Notes under the pieces: model-generated
Told to the model about the DNA's origin: nothing
Seen by the model: the letters and a program-made list of their open reading frames with translations, nothing else
The model's database searches: none
Source of the DNA: Arctic95D-9 sp049594415
GTDB lineage: Bacteria > Verrucomicrobiota > Verrucomicrobiia > Verrucomicrobiales > DEV007
Assembly: GCA_049594415.1 (NCBI GenBank)
Contig: JBMYJM010000002.1
Location: forward strand, 124,001-188,000
Direction: 5' to 3'
Length of the DNA: 64,000 nucleotides
Translations under genes and position numbers: made by a program
Shown: in pieces, positions 9,721 through 17,424 of the stretch
How the letters are laid out: every line of letters begins with the position of its first letter
Numbering within the stretch: the first letter of the stretch is position 1

Positions 9721-10243
9721 CGAGCCGCCAGATCTCAACTTCCCCATCCAAGCCGACCCGGGCTAAGTTCTCTTCAATTTCTCCGAACAAAGGTTCTACC
9801 ACTCCTTCGTTTTCGATCTGCTCTGCATCAGCAGGATAATCCGGAAAGACCTGGCAGGACAACCACCAGCAGGCCCAGGCTCTCCAGGAACGCAAATCCT
9901 TCCTCGGCTCCACCATTCGAGTGGCGAGGTGCTGGAAGTGGCGACGTGGATTCCCGATAAACTGATCTTCGAGGCGGGCCTGCATGACCCACTTCATACC
10001 GAGATAGGGAAGCGGTAATTCACTGAGGATCGGCTCATCTCCCACCAGATTCGCAGCGAATGCCCGGTTCATCATGAGCATTGACTGAGCCGGCAACCCC
10101 TGTTGCCAAAGCGACTGTCCGCATTCCAGCGCACGCTGATAAAAAGCTGGCCCACGATCTGAACCCAGTTCCTTCAATGCCGAAGCCCGAAGCACTCCCG
10201 TGACTTCCGGAAGGTAGGGACAAGCTGGCAGCGTTTTACTCAT
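9695..10243 (-). CDS. Hypothetical protein, last gene of the gpgS unit
   Basis: A 182-residue soluble protein that I do not recognise. It is Trp-, Leu- and Glu-rich, with the stretches SWRAWACWWLSCQVFPDYP and RHFQHLATRMVEPRKDLRSW, and no signal peptide or membrane span. The ATG at 10243 overlaps the preceding stop as TGATG, which favours this start over the in-frame GTG at 10246 and shows translational coupling to the CBM9-like gene. Its 3' end overlaps the convergent kinase gene by 26 bases. Its place at the end of a glycosyl-transfer operon suggests an accessory role, but nothing in the sequence shows one. Confidence 0.7.
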   Translation of the reverse strand: MSKTLPACPYLPEVTGVLRASALKELGSDRGPAFYQRALECGQSLWQQGLPAQSMLMMNRAFAANLVGDEPILSELPLPYLGMKWVMQARLEDQFIGNPRRHFQHLATRMVEPRKDLRSWRAWACWWLSCQVFPDYPADAEQIENEGVVEPLFGEIEENLARVGLDGEVEIWRLATRPFPGS

Positions 10244-10842
10244 CACTGAACGAGGACAAACTCTCCAAACGACGAAGCCACATGAAAGTCAGGCTTTTCG
10301 GTTCCCGGGTCCACCCAGCTGATCCAATTCTCCTGAACTCCATCATCACTCATCGAAAATTCAGCCCGATAAACTCCCGCAATGATCTTATCCCCGCTCA
10401 AGAGGTCATGATCTTTCATCACCTGCAGAGAAACCTTCCCTTCAACAAAGTATCCACCATCTCCATAGTGGGCTGTTAATTGAAGCGCAGGGACATTCCA
10501 GCTTGCATCAATCTCGCGGTAATGCCTAGCTCGAAAATCGAAGACCCATCCTCGCGGATCCATTTCCAGCCCGTAGTATGATTCCTTGAGTTCCTTGTCG
10601 GTCGCAAAGAAAATCTCTACTCGGTCGGATCCAAGCACGGAATCATCTCGATCCTTCCCTTCACACAACACGATGTCATCGTCAGCTACGATGAACTGGA
10701 AACCGAGCCACTTCTGATTCCACACTGCCCGAAAGGTGGTTGCCGGGCTTTCTCGATCCAACCACGGAAAGCTGAAATCAGTCAGAGCCTCCCCTTCTCC
10801 ACAGTCAACATTGGCCGAAAAGTTAACTTTGTAGCTTTTCAT
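10243..10842 (-). CDS. CBM9-like beta-sandwich protein (cytoplasmic)
   Basis: A 199-residue protein resembling the carbohydrate-binding family 9-like domain used by bacterial sugar-binding and heme-type modules. Supporting blocks are SDRVEIFFAT, YYGLEMDPRGWVFDFRAR, NWISWVDPGTEKPDFHV and the ending SSFGEFVL, the usual order in stand-alone CBM9-like proteins. There is no signal peptide, so it should stay in the cytoplasm. Its ATG (10842) immediately follows the TAG of the HAD gene (0-base gap). In this operon it may bind a sugar or glycoside intermediate (inference). Confidence 0.7.
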   Translation of the reverse strand: MKSYKVNFSANVDCGEGEALTDFSFPWLDRESPATTFRAVWNQKWLGFQFIVADDDIVLCEGKDRDDSVLGSDRVEIFFATDKELKESYYGLEMDPRGWVFDFRARHYREIDASWNVPALQLTAHYGDGGYFVEGKVSLQVMKDHDLLSGDKIIAGVYRAEFSMSDDGVQENWISWVDPGTEKPDFHVASSFGEFVLVQ

Positions 10843-11715
10843 CTATTTTATCTTCAACATATCCCTGATTTGTTTCAAATCAGTTATTACGGCATCAGCG
10901 AAAAACTTGGCTTCTTTAAGCGGCACCTCGCCGGTACGCAGACTCCGTTTATCCCCGGCAAATAGTCCTGTCAAAAAACCTACCTCGCGTGCTGGAAGAA
11001 CGTCTTTTTGAAGATCATTCCCCACATATAGAACTCTGCCAACGTCGATATTCCGCTCTTGGCAGGAGTCCGCCAACTGCTCGTAGAGCTTTCTTGAAGG
11101 TTTGCCCTCCCCCACCTCGAAGGACCAATGGCTCAGGGATTCTTCAAATCCAAGCCCAGTCAGCGATAAACCGGACAACTCCTCGAAGACAGGTTGAGTG
11201 TAGAACTGGGCATTGGAGACAATCCCCAACGGAAGCCCGCGTTCACTCAGCGAGGCGAAAAGTTCAAGCGCCCCGGGCATCAGCCAGACAGGGTTAACGA
11301 TACATTCATAGGCAATGGAGAGGCGCTCCAGCTCACTTGCTGATATTCCCTCGACCCGGACTGACTGAAAAACGTCCTGCCAGACCTCACGAATTTCGAC
11401 CTCGGGGTGAGAGATCCCCTCATCCCGGCGCAGTTGGAGCCGGCGCTCGATACTCTCATGGTAGGCCTCGGCCATTTGGTCAGGGCTGGCTCCCTCGCCA
11501 CGCTCACCAAGATCACAAAGCAAACTCTCCATTGCGTCTGTTGAAACAGTTTCATTGGCAAGACTGATGTCACCGGCAGCCGAGATAAGTAGCGTCCCGT
11601 AGATATCAAAGGCCACCGCCTCGATATCAGGCAGCTCCGGCAATCGAGGCAACGCGCCTGTCTCGACAGGGTCGATAGGGGTGAGTCTACGGCACGCTTC
11701 AGCTGCGATGGTCAT
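10843..11715 (-). CDS. HAD-superfamily hydrolase
   Basis: A 290-residue class I HAD protein. Motif I is D37-I-Y39-G-T-L, motif II the Ser in GIVSNAQFY, motif III the Lys in GKPSRKLYEQL and motif IV VGNDLQKDV. Tyr at the Asp+2 position is typical of haloacid dehalogenases (D-x-Y-G-T-L) but also occurs in uncharacterised HADs. The gene lies three bases after the GT4 gene and abuts the CBM9-like gene. Since GpgS makes a phosphorylated glycoside, a phosphatase is expected here, and this is the only candidate in the unit. The substrate is inference; dehalogenase chemistry is less likely by context. Confidence 0.8.
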   Translation of the reverse strand: MTIAAEACRRLTPIDPVETGALPRLPELPDIEAVAFDIYGTLLISAAGDISLANETVSTDAMESLLCDLGERGEGASPDQMAEAYHESIERRLQLRRDEGISHPEVEIREVWQDVFQSVRVEGISASELERLSIAYECIVNPVWLMPGALELFASLSERGLPLGIVSNAQFYTQPVFEELSGLSLTGLGFEESLSHWSFEVGEGKPSRKLYEQLADSCQERNIDVGRVLYVGNDLQKDVLPAREVGFLTGLFAGDKRSLRTGEVPLKEAKFFADAVITDLKQIRDMLKIK

Positions 11716-11718
11716 CGA

Positions 11719-13188
11719 TCAATTGCGCAGCAAGTTTAGGCGCGAAGGGTTAAGAAACTGTTTTAGCACTTTGCTTGTGGCGAGGTGTTTGACCTTACTA
11801 GTTGGAGAGTTCGCCACCTGGTCGTAAAGCTCTTCCAGTCGCTGGCCGTATCCTTCCAGCGAGTAAACAGTTTCAACCACCTGGCGCGCCGCCTTGATCT
11901 CGGGTTCAGAACAAAGGGAGAAAGTAGGAACTCTCATCTGCTCCAGTAAGTCAGGGTTTTCCTTCACCTTGCGAAGCACTGTCAACTGGAGTTCTTCATT
12001 GAGAACGCCGAAATCGATTCGGCCGTTCCCGACCCACTCTTTCCAGGTTTGTTTCACCGCGTTCCTCGGCATGCGGCAATCGTATGAAAGATAGCTTCGT
12101 CGGAGCATCGACTCAATTTCGGAGTAGAGCACTTTTTCATCGAGCCACTCGATCGGAAATCCAATGCGGGAATAAAGGTTCGAGATCTTAAGCCCGTTAC
12201 GTTCAAAGTCACTGGTGATATCGGGCAGGTCCCTGCCAAACACACACTTGTCCGCCATCCATGGCTCAAGGAATGCAAGACCAAAGCCTTCCGCGATACT
12301 CGTCGTAACAATAAAGTCGGACCATCCCACAAGATCGAGAAACTCATATTCTCCGGAGTCAGCAATGCCCAAAGTTACTGGAAGCTCAAGCTCCTCCACG
12401 GCTGCACGCCACAAATCGTGCACTCCTTCCCACTCCGGGTTCTCCGGGCTCAGTGTGGTCGCAAAATCAATTCGATCACCGAAGATTAAAGCCAAAAGCA
12501 GCAATTCTCCAAGATTCTTTCTTCGAATGCCACGGGTCGGATAGAGGGCAAACAACTTACCCTCAGAAAACGGTCGATCCTCCTCCCCTGTGATCACCGT
12601 CAAAGGTGAGATCGCATTCGGGATGACATGCAAGTTCGATTCAGGAACGCCGGCAGATTTGAGGTAATTGTGATCACGGTGATTGATTGTGGCGTAGTGA
12701 ATCTGCCTCGCCATCGGATACAATGTCGTTTCGAAACTCGATTCCGAATCGAAAAATGATCGCTGAGCAGAGTAGTTACCGGGCCGGCCGTCTTCGGCAA
12801 AATCATGCAATTGAAGCACAATCCTGGCACCATCACTGGCCAATTCGAGGATCGCAGTTGGAAGGAGCACATTCTTTGCCAGGGTCGGATTGTGGAAATG
12901 CCAGATATCTGGCTGCCCGCCGAAATATTTCTCTGCCGCTGCCTTGAGGGCTTCGGCAAGGCTTTCTGCAATGTCAGCATTCCCAGTCCTCCGGTAGTTG
13001 AGAGCCGGAATGACCCTGACCGATTGACTACCGGCTTCCGGCCTCGGATCTTCTCCCGAAAGTATCAACAACTCAATACCCCGCCCTTTGAGCGCCTCCC
13101 TCGCAGACTCGATCACCCGTGTCACCCCGCCCCGACGCAAGTGATAATGCACGATGGCAACTCTCAAAGGTAGGTCAGTTCCGGCCAT
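11719..13188 (-). CDS. Glycosyltransferase, GT4-like (GT-B fold)
   Basis: A 489-residue protein beginning LRVAIVHYHLRRGGVTRVI, the GT4 N-terminal strand and glycine-rich loop. Mid-protein signatures are FHNPTLAKN, HVIPNAI, ALYPTRGIRRKNL and a C-terminal SIAEGFGLAFLEPWM, which carries the E-x7-E motif of GT-B retaining enzymes. The ATG lies inside gpgS (14-base overlap), so the two are coupled. This makes it a good candidate for adding a second sugar to the GpgS product, as in mannosylglucosylglycerate synthesis of other bacteria (pathway known elsewhere, assignment here inferred). The donor sugar cannot be told from sequence. Confidence 0.8.
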   Translation of the reverse strand: MAGTDLPLRVAIVHYHLRRGGVTRVIESAREALKGRGIELLILSGEDPRPEAGSQSVRVIPALNYRRTGNADIAESLAEALKAAAEKYFGGQPDIWHFHNPTLAKNVLLPTAILELASDGARIVLQLHDFAEDGRPGNYSAQRSFFDSESSFETTLYPMARQIHYATINHRDHNYLKSAGVPESNLHVIPNAISPLTVITGEEDRPFSEGKLFALYPTRGIRRKNLGELLLLALIFGDRIDFATTLSPENPEWEGVHDLWRAAVEELELPVTLGIADSGEYEFLDLVGWSDFIVTTSIAEGFGLAFLEPWMADKCVFGRDLPDITSDFERNGLKISNLYSRIGFPIEWLDEKVLYSEIESMLRRSYLSYDCRMPRNAVKQTWKEWVGNGRIDFGVLNEELQLTVLRKVKENPDLLEQMRVPTFSLCSEPEIKAARQVVETVYSLEGYGQRLEELYDQVANSPTSKVKHLATSKVLKQFLNPSRLNLLRN

Positions 13189-14164
13189 GTCTTTTGCGGT
13201 ATTCGGGCAGGCTGATCATCGGGGGGCGTTCTTCCTCGACAATTTCACGATTCAGCATCTCGTATCGACGTCCCTCTGCCTGCAATTGTCGGAACAACCC
13301 ATTCACCTCCGGCAGTTCAGAAACGATGTCGTAATGCCGCAGTCGGTTCAAGAAACTCTGCAGAATACCGAACGACATTTTTCCGAGATCAATGGTTGAC
13401 TGGTTCCGGTGGACTCTTCGGTCCAGGTCAGTCTGGGCAAAGGCATTTAGTCCATGAGCCTGAAATACATCAATCAAATGCGAGGTTTCAACTCCGTAGC
13501 CTATGGGAAACGGCAATGTCTCGAGAATCTCTCGTCGCACCGCATATTCACCAGAGAGTGGCTGCATCAGGGCGGTAAGTTCCGGAAAAAAGACTGAGAA
13601 TAAAGGCCTTACCAGAATCTCAGTCACACGACCGCCACCAGACGGTCTCACTCCCTCCGAAAGAGCCAGCGGGCGGTCGTAGAATGCCTTCACATACTGA
13701 ATCTCAGGACGATAAAGTAGAGGTGCCACCAAACCGGTCACGAACTTCGGGTGAATATTCTTGATGTCGGCGTCCACATAGCAGATCACGTTCCCCTTCA
13801 ACTGGTGTATCGCTTTCCACAGATTCTCTCCTTTCCCCGACTTGAAGCCATGGTCAGGCAGAATATCAGCTGACAGGTAGGTGTCCGCCCCATAGGAAGC
13901 TGCGATCTCCAACGTATCGTCGGATGAGCCGGAATCGATCACGGCAATCTCGTCGACGAAAGGATAACGATCCATCAGCTCGCTCTTGAAAACGATGATC
14001 TCTTTTCCGATCGTCTTTTCCTCGTTCAAAGTTGGAATACAGAGGCTAATCGTCACTCCAGCTTCCTGCTTTGCCCGGACAAGCTCCTGCATGTCCCAGA
14101 ACTCGCTGTGATGAAACGTGTTTTTCTGAAGCCAGTGGGCGACTTTTTGATCCACTTCTGACAT
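13175..14164 (-). CDS. gpgS: Glucosyl-3-phosphoglycerate synthase
   Basis: A GT-A-fold transferase that joins glucose from an NDP-glucose to 3-phosphoglycerate, the committed step to glucosylglycerate-type compatible solutes. I use the ATG at 14164 (329 residues, beginning MSEVDQKVAHW): the family starts here, and the longer frame runs into the upstream gene. Signatures: ISLCIPTLNEEKTIG, IDSGSSDDT, DHGFKSGKGENLWK, the metal motif D131-A-D133 in CYVDADI, QPLSGEYAVRRE, IGYGVETSHLID and RVHRNQ. It lies 4 bases after the M20-like gene and overlaps the GT4 gene by 14 bases. Mannosyl-3-phosphoglycerate synthase is a less likely reading. Confidence 0.87.
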   Translation of the reverse strand: MSEVDQKVAHWLQKNTFHHSEFWDMQELVRAKQEAGVTISLCIPTLNEEKTIGKEIIVFKSELMDRYPFVDEIAVIDSGSSDDTLEIAASYGADTYLSADILPDHGFKSGKGENLWKAIHQLKGNVICYVDADIKNIHPKFVTGLVAPLLYRPEIQYVKAFYDRPLALSEGVRPSGGGRVTEILVRPLFSVFFPELTALMQPLSGEYAVRREILETLPFPIGYGVETSHLIDVFQAHGLNAFAQTDLDRRVHRNQSTIDLGKMSFGILQSFLNRLRHYDIVSELPEVNGLFRQLQAEGRRYEMLNREIVEEERPPMISLPEYRKRHGRN

Positions 14165-14168
14165 TTCC

Positions 14169-15344
14169 CTAACCTTCGAACCCAAATCCCGCTGAATCCA
14201 TAAATTGCAGCACTGAAACAATCTGTGCCAGCCCGTCAAAGATCGGTTCAAGGTGAATCATTTCATCGGGGGTGTGCCTGTTTTCCCCTTTTGTAATCCC
14301 GAGAGTCAGCGCCGGGATTCGCTTATCCAAGAGCGCGGCCAGCTCAGAAATACTGGGTTCAACCCGTGGACGAATCCCCAAGCGGTCGAGAGCATACCTC
14401 GCCTGCTTGACTAACGGGTGATCTCCTCCCAGATCACCCGGTTGGCGGTGAGCGATCATCTCGACCCCCACTTCACCGGCATAGGCAGCGTCGGCCCGAT
14501 GAACGAGGGAAGCGACCTCCTCTTCAACACGCCTCACCAACCCAGCATCTTCGCTGCGAATCTCAAAGCTCACCTTGGCCTTACCCGGCGGAACATTATA
14601 GCCCGATCCGGCTTCCAAAGAGCCGATCAGGATCCGGGTCTCCGGAAACTCGTCACGGTTCAATGTCAAGATCCGCTCTACCACCTGGTTGAGGCGGGCG
14701 ATCGCACCCGAACAGCGCTCATCCGGGCTGCCCCCTTCCCCTTGCCATTCAACGGTGACAACTCCGCGAGCCATCCCGAGGCTGGAATAGCTCAAGCGCC
14801 CGAGGTTCATCCCCTCAACGCACAGGGCTGAGTCAATTACCCGATCTGTATTCTCAAGGAAGAACCGCATTCCGGCGAGATTTCCTCGACCGAAGCTACG
14901 CGTCGTCCCCAGGAGTATCAGGTTGGACTCCAACCGAATTTCGAGGGCTTTAAGAATAAGTGGTAACGTTGCGAGAACAGCCACACCAAGGCCGTTGTCT
15001 GCGATGCCACGCCCGCTCATTTTCCCGACCTCCACATTGACAGTATGATCATCGGATTCCGGCCAAATCTTGTCGACATGAGCCGCCACCAGCAAATTGC
15101 GCTTGGAGTCCTTACCGGGCAACACCGCTGCCACATTTCCAGCCTGATCCCGTGAAATATCGTTGAGCCAGCATTCTGTGAAGCGATCGCTGAGGAGCTG
15201 GGTCAGCTCCCGCTCAGAGCCCGTCGGCGAAGGGATTTCTCCTGCCATAACGATATTGGCAAAGAGAATCTCCCGTAACCTGCCAAGCGCCTCCCGTTTC
15301 TCGAGGATCGCTTCGGTTGCTCCACATTCGGTTTCTTTCGCCAT
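14169..15344 (-). CDS. M20/M42-like peptidase homologue lacking the catalytic Glu pair
   Basis: A 391-residue protein with the fold markers of M20-clan zinc peptidases: metal His89/Asp91 in AAHVDKIWP, Asp116 in GRGIADNGLG, an acidic ligand at Glu177 in CVEG and a late His in NRHTPDE. Where active enzymes have T-R-E-E-x-G (general base plus bridging Glu), this one reads T-T-R-S-F-G-R-G (about 147-154). Hydrolysis by the usual mechanism is therefore doubtful. A dimerisation-type insert (about 200-300) is present. It is the first gene of the gpgS unit, 4 bases before gpgS. It could be a pseudoenzyme, a scaffold, or an enzyme with another mechanism. Confidence 0.75.
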   Translation of the reverse strand: MAKETECGATEAILEKREALGRLREILFANIVMAGEIPSPTGSERELTQLLSDRFTECWLNDISRDQAGNVAAVLPGKDSKRNLLVAAHVDKIWPESDDHTVNVEVGKMSGRGIADNGLGVAVLATLPLILKALEIRLESNLILLGTTRSFGRGNLAGMRFFLENTDRVIDSALCVEGMNLGRLSYSSLGMARGVVTVEWQGEGGSPDERCSGAIARLNQVVERILTLNRDEFPETRILIGSLEAGSGYNVPPGKAKVSFEIRSEDAGLVRRVEEEVASLVHRADAAYAGEVGVEMIAHRQPGDLGGDHPLVKQARYALDRLGIRPRVEPSISELAALLDKRIPALTLGITKGENRHTPDEMIHLEPIFDGLAQIVSVLQFMDSAGFGFEG

Positions 15345-15453
15345 CTACCAGTAAATGCACCCTAAAGAGATCCCCTTGCGAGAAAAGCGATTTTCCCGAC
15401 AATTCCGGCATTAATGGTGCGGTAGCAATAGTTAACTTTCACCACATTGGACG

Positions 15454-16674
15454 ATGAACATCGGTTTTGTATCCACCCGATTTTCCGGCACCGACGGCGT
15501 TTCCCTCGAGTCCCAAAAATGGGCGGACGCGCTCGAACGACTCGGCCACAAATGCTTTTGGTTCAGCGGCCTCAATGATCGACTTTCCAAATGCTCGATG
15601 GTCGTTCCCGAAGCGTTCTTTGAACACCCCACCATCCGAATGATCAATGATGCTGTCTGGAACGTGGATGCCATACCCACTTCCATTGTCGAATCAATCG
15701 AAGAAATTTCGAAGTATCTCGAAGCAAACATCAATGATTTTTGCCGGCGCTTTAAAATCGATCTGTTGATTTCCCAGAACGCTCTCACCATCCCGATGAA
15801 CCTGCCTCTTGGGCTCGCACTGACCAACCACATTGAATCGTCTGGCATACCCACCGTAGCTCACCACCATGACTTCTACTGGGAGAGGAAAAGGTTCACT
15901 GGAAACGGAGTGCTTCCCTACCTTGAGAAAGCTTTTCCTCCTTCGTTGGATGCCATCACCCATGTTGTCATCAATTCCGAAGCCGGCCGGCAGTTGGACG
16001 ATCGCCTCAAGCTGGGCTCCATTCTCGTTCCCAATGTGATGGACTTTGAGACGGCGCCTGAAATCTCATTTGCGAGCCCTGCAATCAAAAGCGAGCTCGG
16101 CTTCGCCAACGAAGATATTCTCTTTCTACAACCCACCCGCGTGGTTCCGAGAAAGGGCATTGAACATTCCATCGAGCTGGTCGCCCGACTCGAGGACCCA
16201 CATATAAAGCTCGTCATCTCTCACGAATCAGGTGATGAGGGCCATGACTACCGAGACACTCTTATTGCGCTGGCTAAGGCCCGGCAAGTCGACCTTCGAC
16301 TCATCGGAGACATGGTTGAATCGTCGAAGAAGCCTTCATTCACGCTCGAAGAGCTCTACCAGGTAGCCGACTTTATCACCTACCCCAGCTTGTATGAAGG
16401 TTTTGGCAACGCCCTCCTAGAAACGGTCTTTTTCAGGAAGCCCGCACTCGTAAACCGTTACCCCGTCTTTATCGACGACATTGAACACCTCGGTTTGAAT
16501 TTCGTGACCATGGACGGAGAAGTCACCAATGAAACAGTGGAGCAGGTCAGCCAACTGCTGGCAGATCCAGCCAGAATCTCGGCCGCTGTTGATCATAATT
16601 TCGAGGTAGCGAAGCGGCATTTCGCGTTCAATCGAATCACCGATCCACTTTCACGGTTACTCTCGTCGATCTAA
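15454..16674 (+). CDS. Glycosyltransferase family 4 protein
   Basis: A 406-residue GT-B transferase. The N-terminus MNIGFVSTRFSGTDGVSLES is the donor-independent Rossmann strand and loop; the C-terminal half has FLQPTRVVPRKGIEHSIELV and PSLYEGFGNALLETVFF, containing the E-x7-E motif. No signal peptide. It is divergent from the gpgS unit with 109 bases between, which could hold promoters for both. Together with the GT4 at 11719-13188 this gives three transferases around gpgS. A direct mannosylglucosylglycerate-synthase-type role, acting on glucosylglycerate, is one possibility; capsule or LPS glycosylation is the alternative. Confidence 0.82.
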   Translation: MNIGFVSTRFSGTDGVSLESQKWADALERLGHKCFWFSGLNDRLSKCSMVVPEAFFEHPTIRMINDAVWNVDAIPTSIVESIEEISKYLEANINDFCRRFKIDLLISQNALTIPMNLPLGLALTNHIESSGIPTVAHHHDFYWERKRFTGNGVLPYLEKAFPPSLDAITHVVINSEAGRQLDDRLKLGSILVPNVMDFETAPEISFASPAIKSELGFANEDILFLQPTRVVPRKGIEHSIELVARLEDPHIKLVISHESGDEGHDYRDTLIALAKARQVDLRLIGDMVESSKKPSFTLEELYQVADFITYPSLYEGFGNALLETVFFRKPALVNRYPVFIDDIEHLGLNFVTMDGEVTNETVEQVSQLLADPARISAAVDHNFEVAKRHFAFNRITDPLSRLLSSI

Positions 16675-16719
16675 TCTCGACAATGCCCAATTTCACCGTG
16701 GCGCCACGTTGAGTCAGCG

Positions 16720-17424
16720 TCAGGGTGCAACGGGCACGTATTCCCCCTCGAAAACCTGAGCACCGGAAAATTCCACTGACTCGCCAGAGAAAGGCGTAGC
16801 CGTCAGAACGGCCCGCCCCGCTAAGGGAAAGAGAAGCTTGGACTTGGGAAATCGAAATTTCATGATGGGATCTTCGGGACGTTCCCCCTCGATCGGCCAG
16901 ATCCTCGCCTTGAGTTGCCACACCTCCTCCTCTTCCACGACCGATAATTCCATTTCGTAAACGGTATCGACATCCAGCTCAAAGTCGATTTGCTTGAAAG
17001 CCTCCCCACGCCTTACCAACTCCACTTTATCCCACGCAGGAATCAGTCGAAGCTGAAATCCATTAGGCCCATAAAGACCGATACCGAATCGGGATTGAAT
17101 CCTGGTATCCCCGGGTGCCTGACCTGCACCCCTGATTGTTCCGGGTTTTTCCCGAAACTCAGGCCCGAATTCGAGCCAGCCATCCACGAGAGGTTCCACT
17201 CCGATCCGCAGCGTTTTCGATTCGGCATCCACGGTCCACTTACCCTCTTTCGAAGTCGCACCTCCGGGAGTGCCTCCCTGCATGGAGTTCTTGATATCCA
17301 GCGTCGCCACCGGCTTGGGTGGTATCGGCGGCTCAACTTCTTCCGACTCAGTTTCCTCCCGTGAAACCAGAGGAGAGAGAAACAACAAGGAAGCAAGGCA
17401 GATGCTGAGGAATCGTCGATTCAT
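16720..17424 (-). CDS. Secreted hypothetical protein coupled to the FtsX-type permease
   Basis: A 234-residue protein with a signal peptide (MNRRFLSICLASLLFLSPLVS), an acidic and Pro-rich spacer (about 22-38) and a beta-rich domain with IGVEPLVDGWLEFG and FGIGLYGPNGFQLRLIP, somewhat like concanavalin-type sugar-binding folds. I do not recognise the family. The ATG at 17424 is preferred over a longer frame because it starts the signal sequence and overlaps the permease stop (ATGA). The location suggests a periplasmic partner of the ABC transporter, without direct proof. Confidence 0.7.
   Translation of the reverse strand: MNRRFLSICLASLLFLSPLVSREETESEEVEPPIPPKPVATLDIKNSMQGGTPGGATSKEGKWTVDAESKTLRIGVEPLVDGWLEFGPEFREKPGTIRGAGQAPGDTRIQSRFGIGLYGPNGFQLRLIPAWDKVELVRRGEAFKQIDFELDVDTVYEMELSVVEEEEVWQLKARIWPIEGERPEDPIMKFRFPKSKLLFPLAGRAVLTATPFSGESVEFSGAQVFEGEYVPVAP

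Noticed and set aside
16697..16708. CGTGGCGCCACG palindrome between two convergent genes
   Set aside because: There is no loop of workable size and no T-run, so it is not called a terminator.
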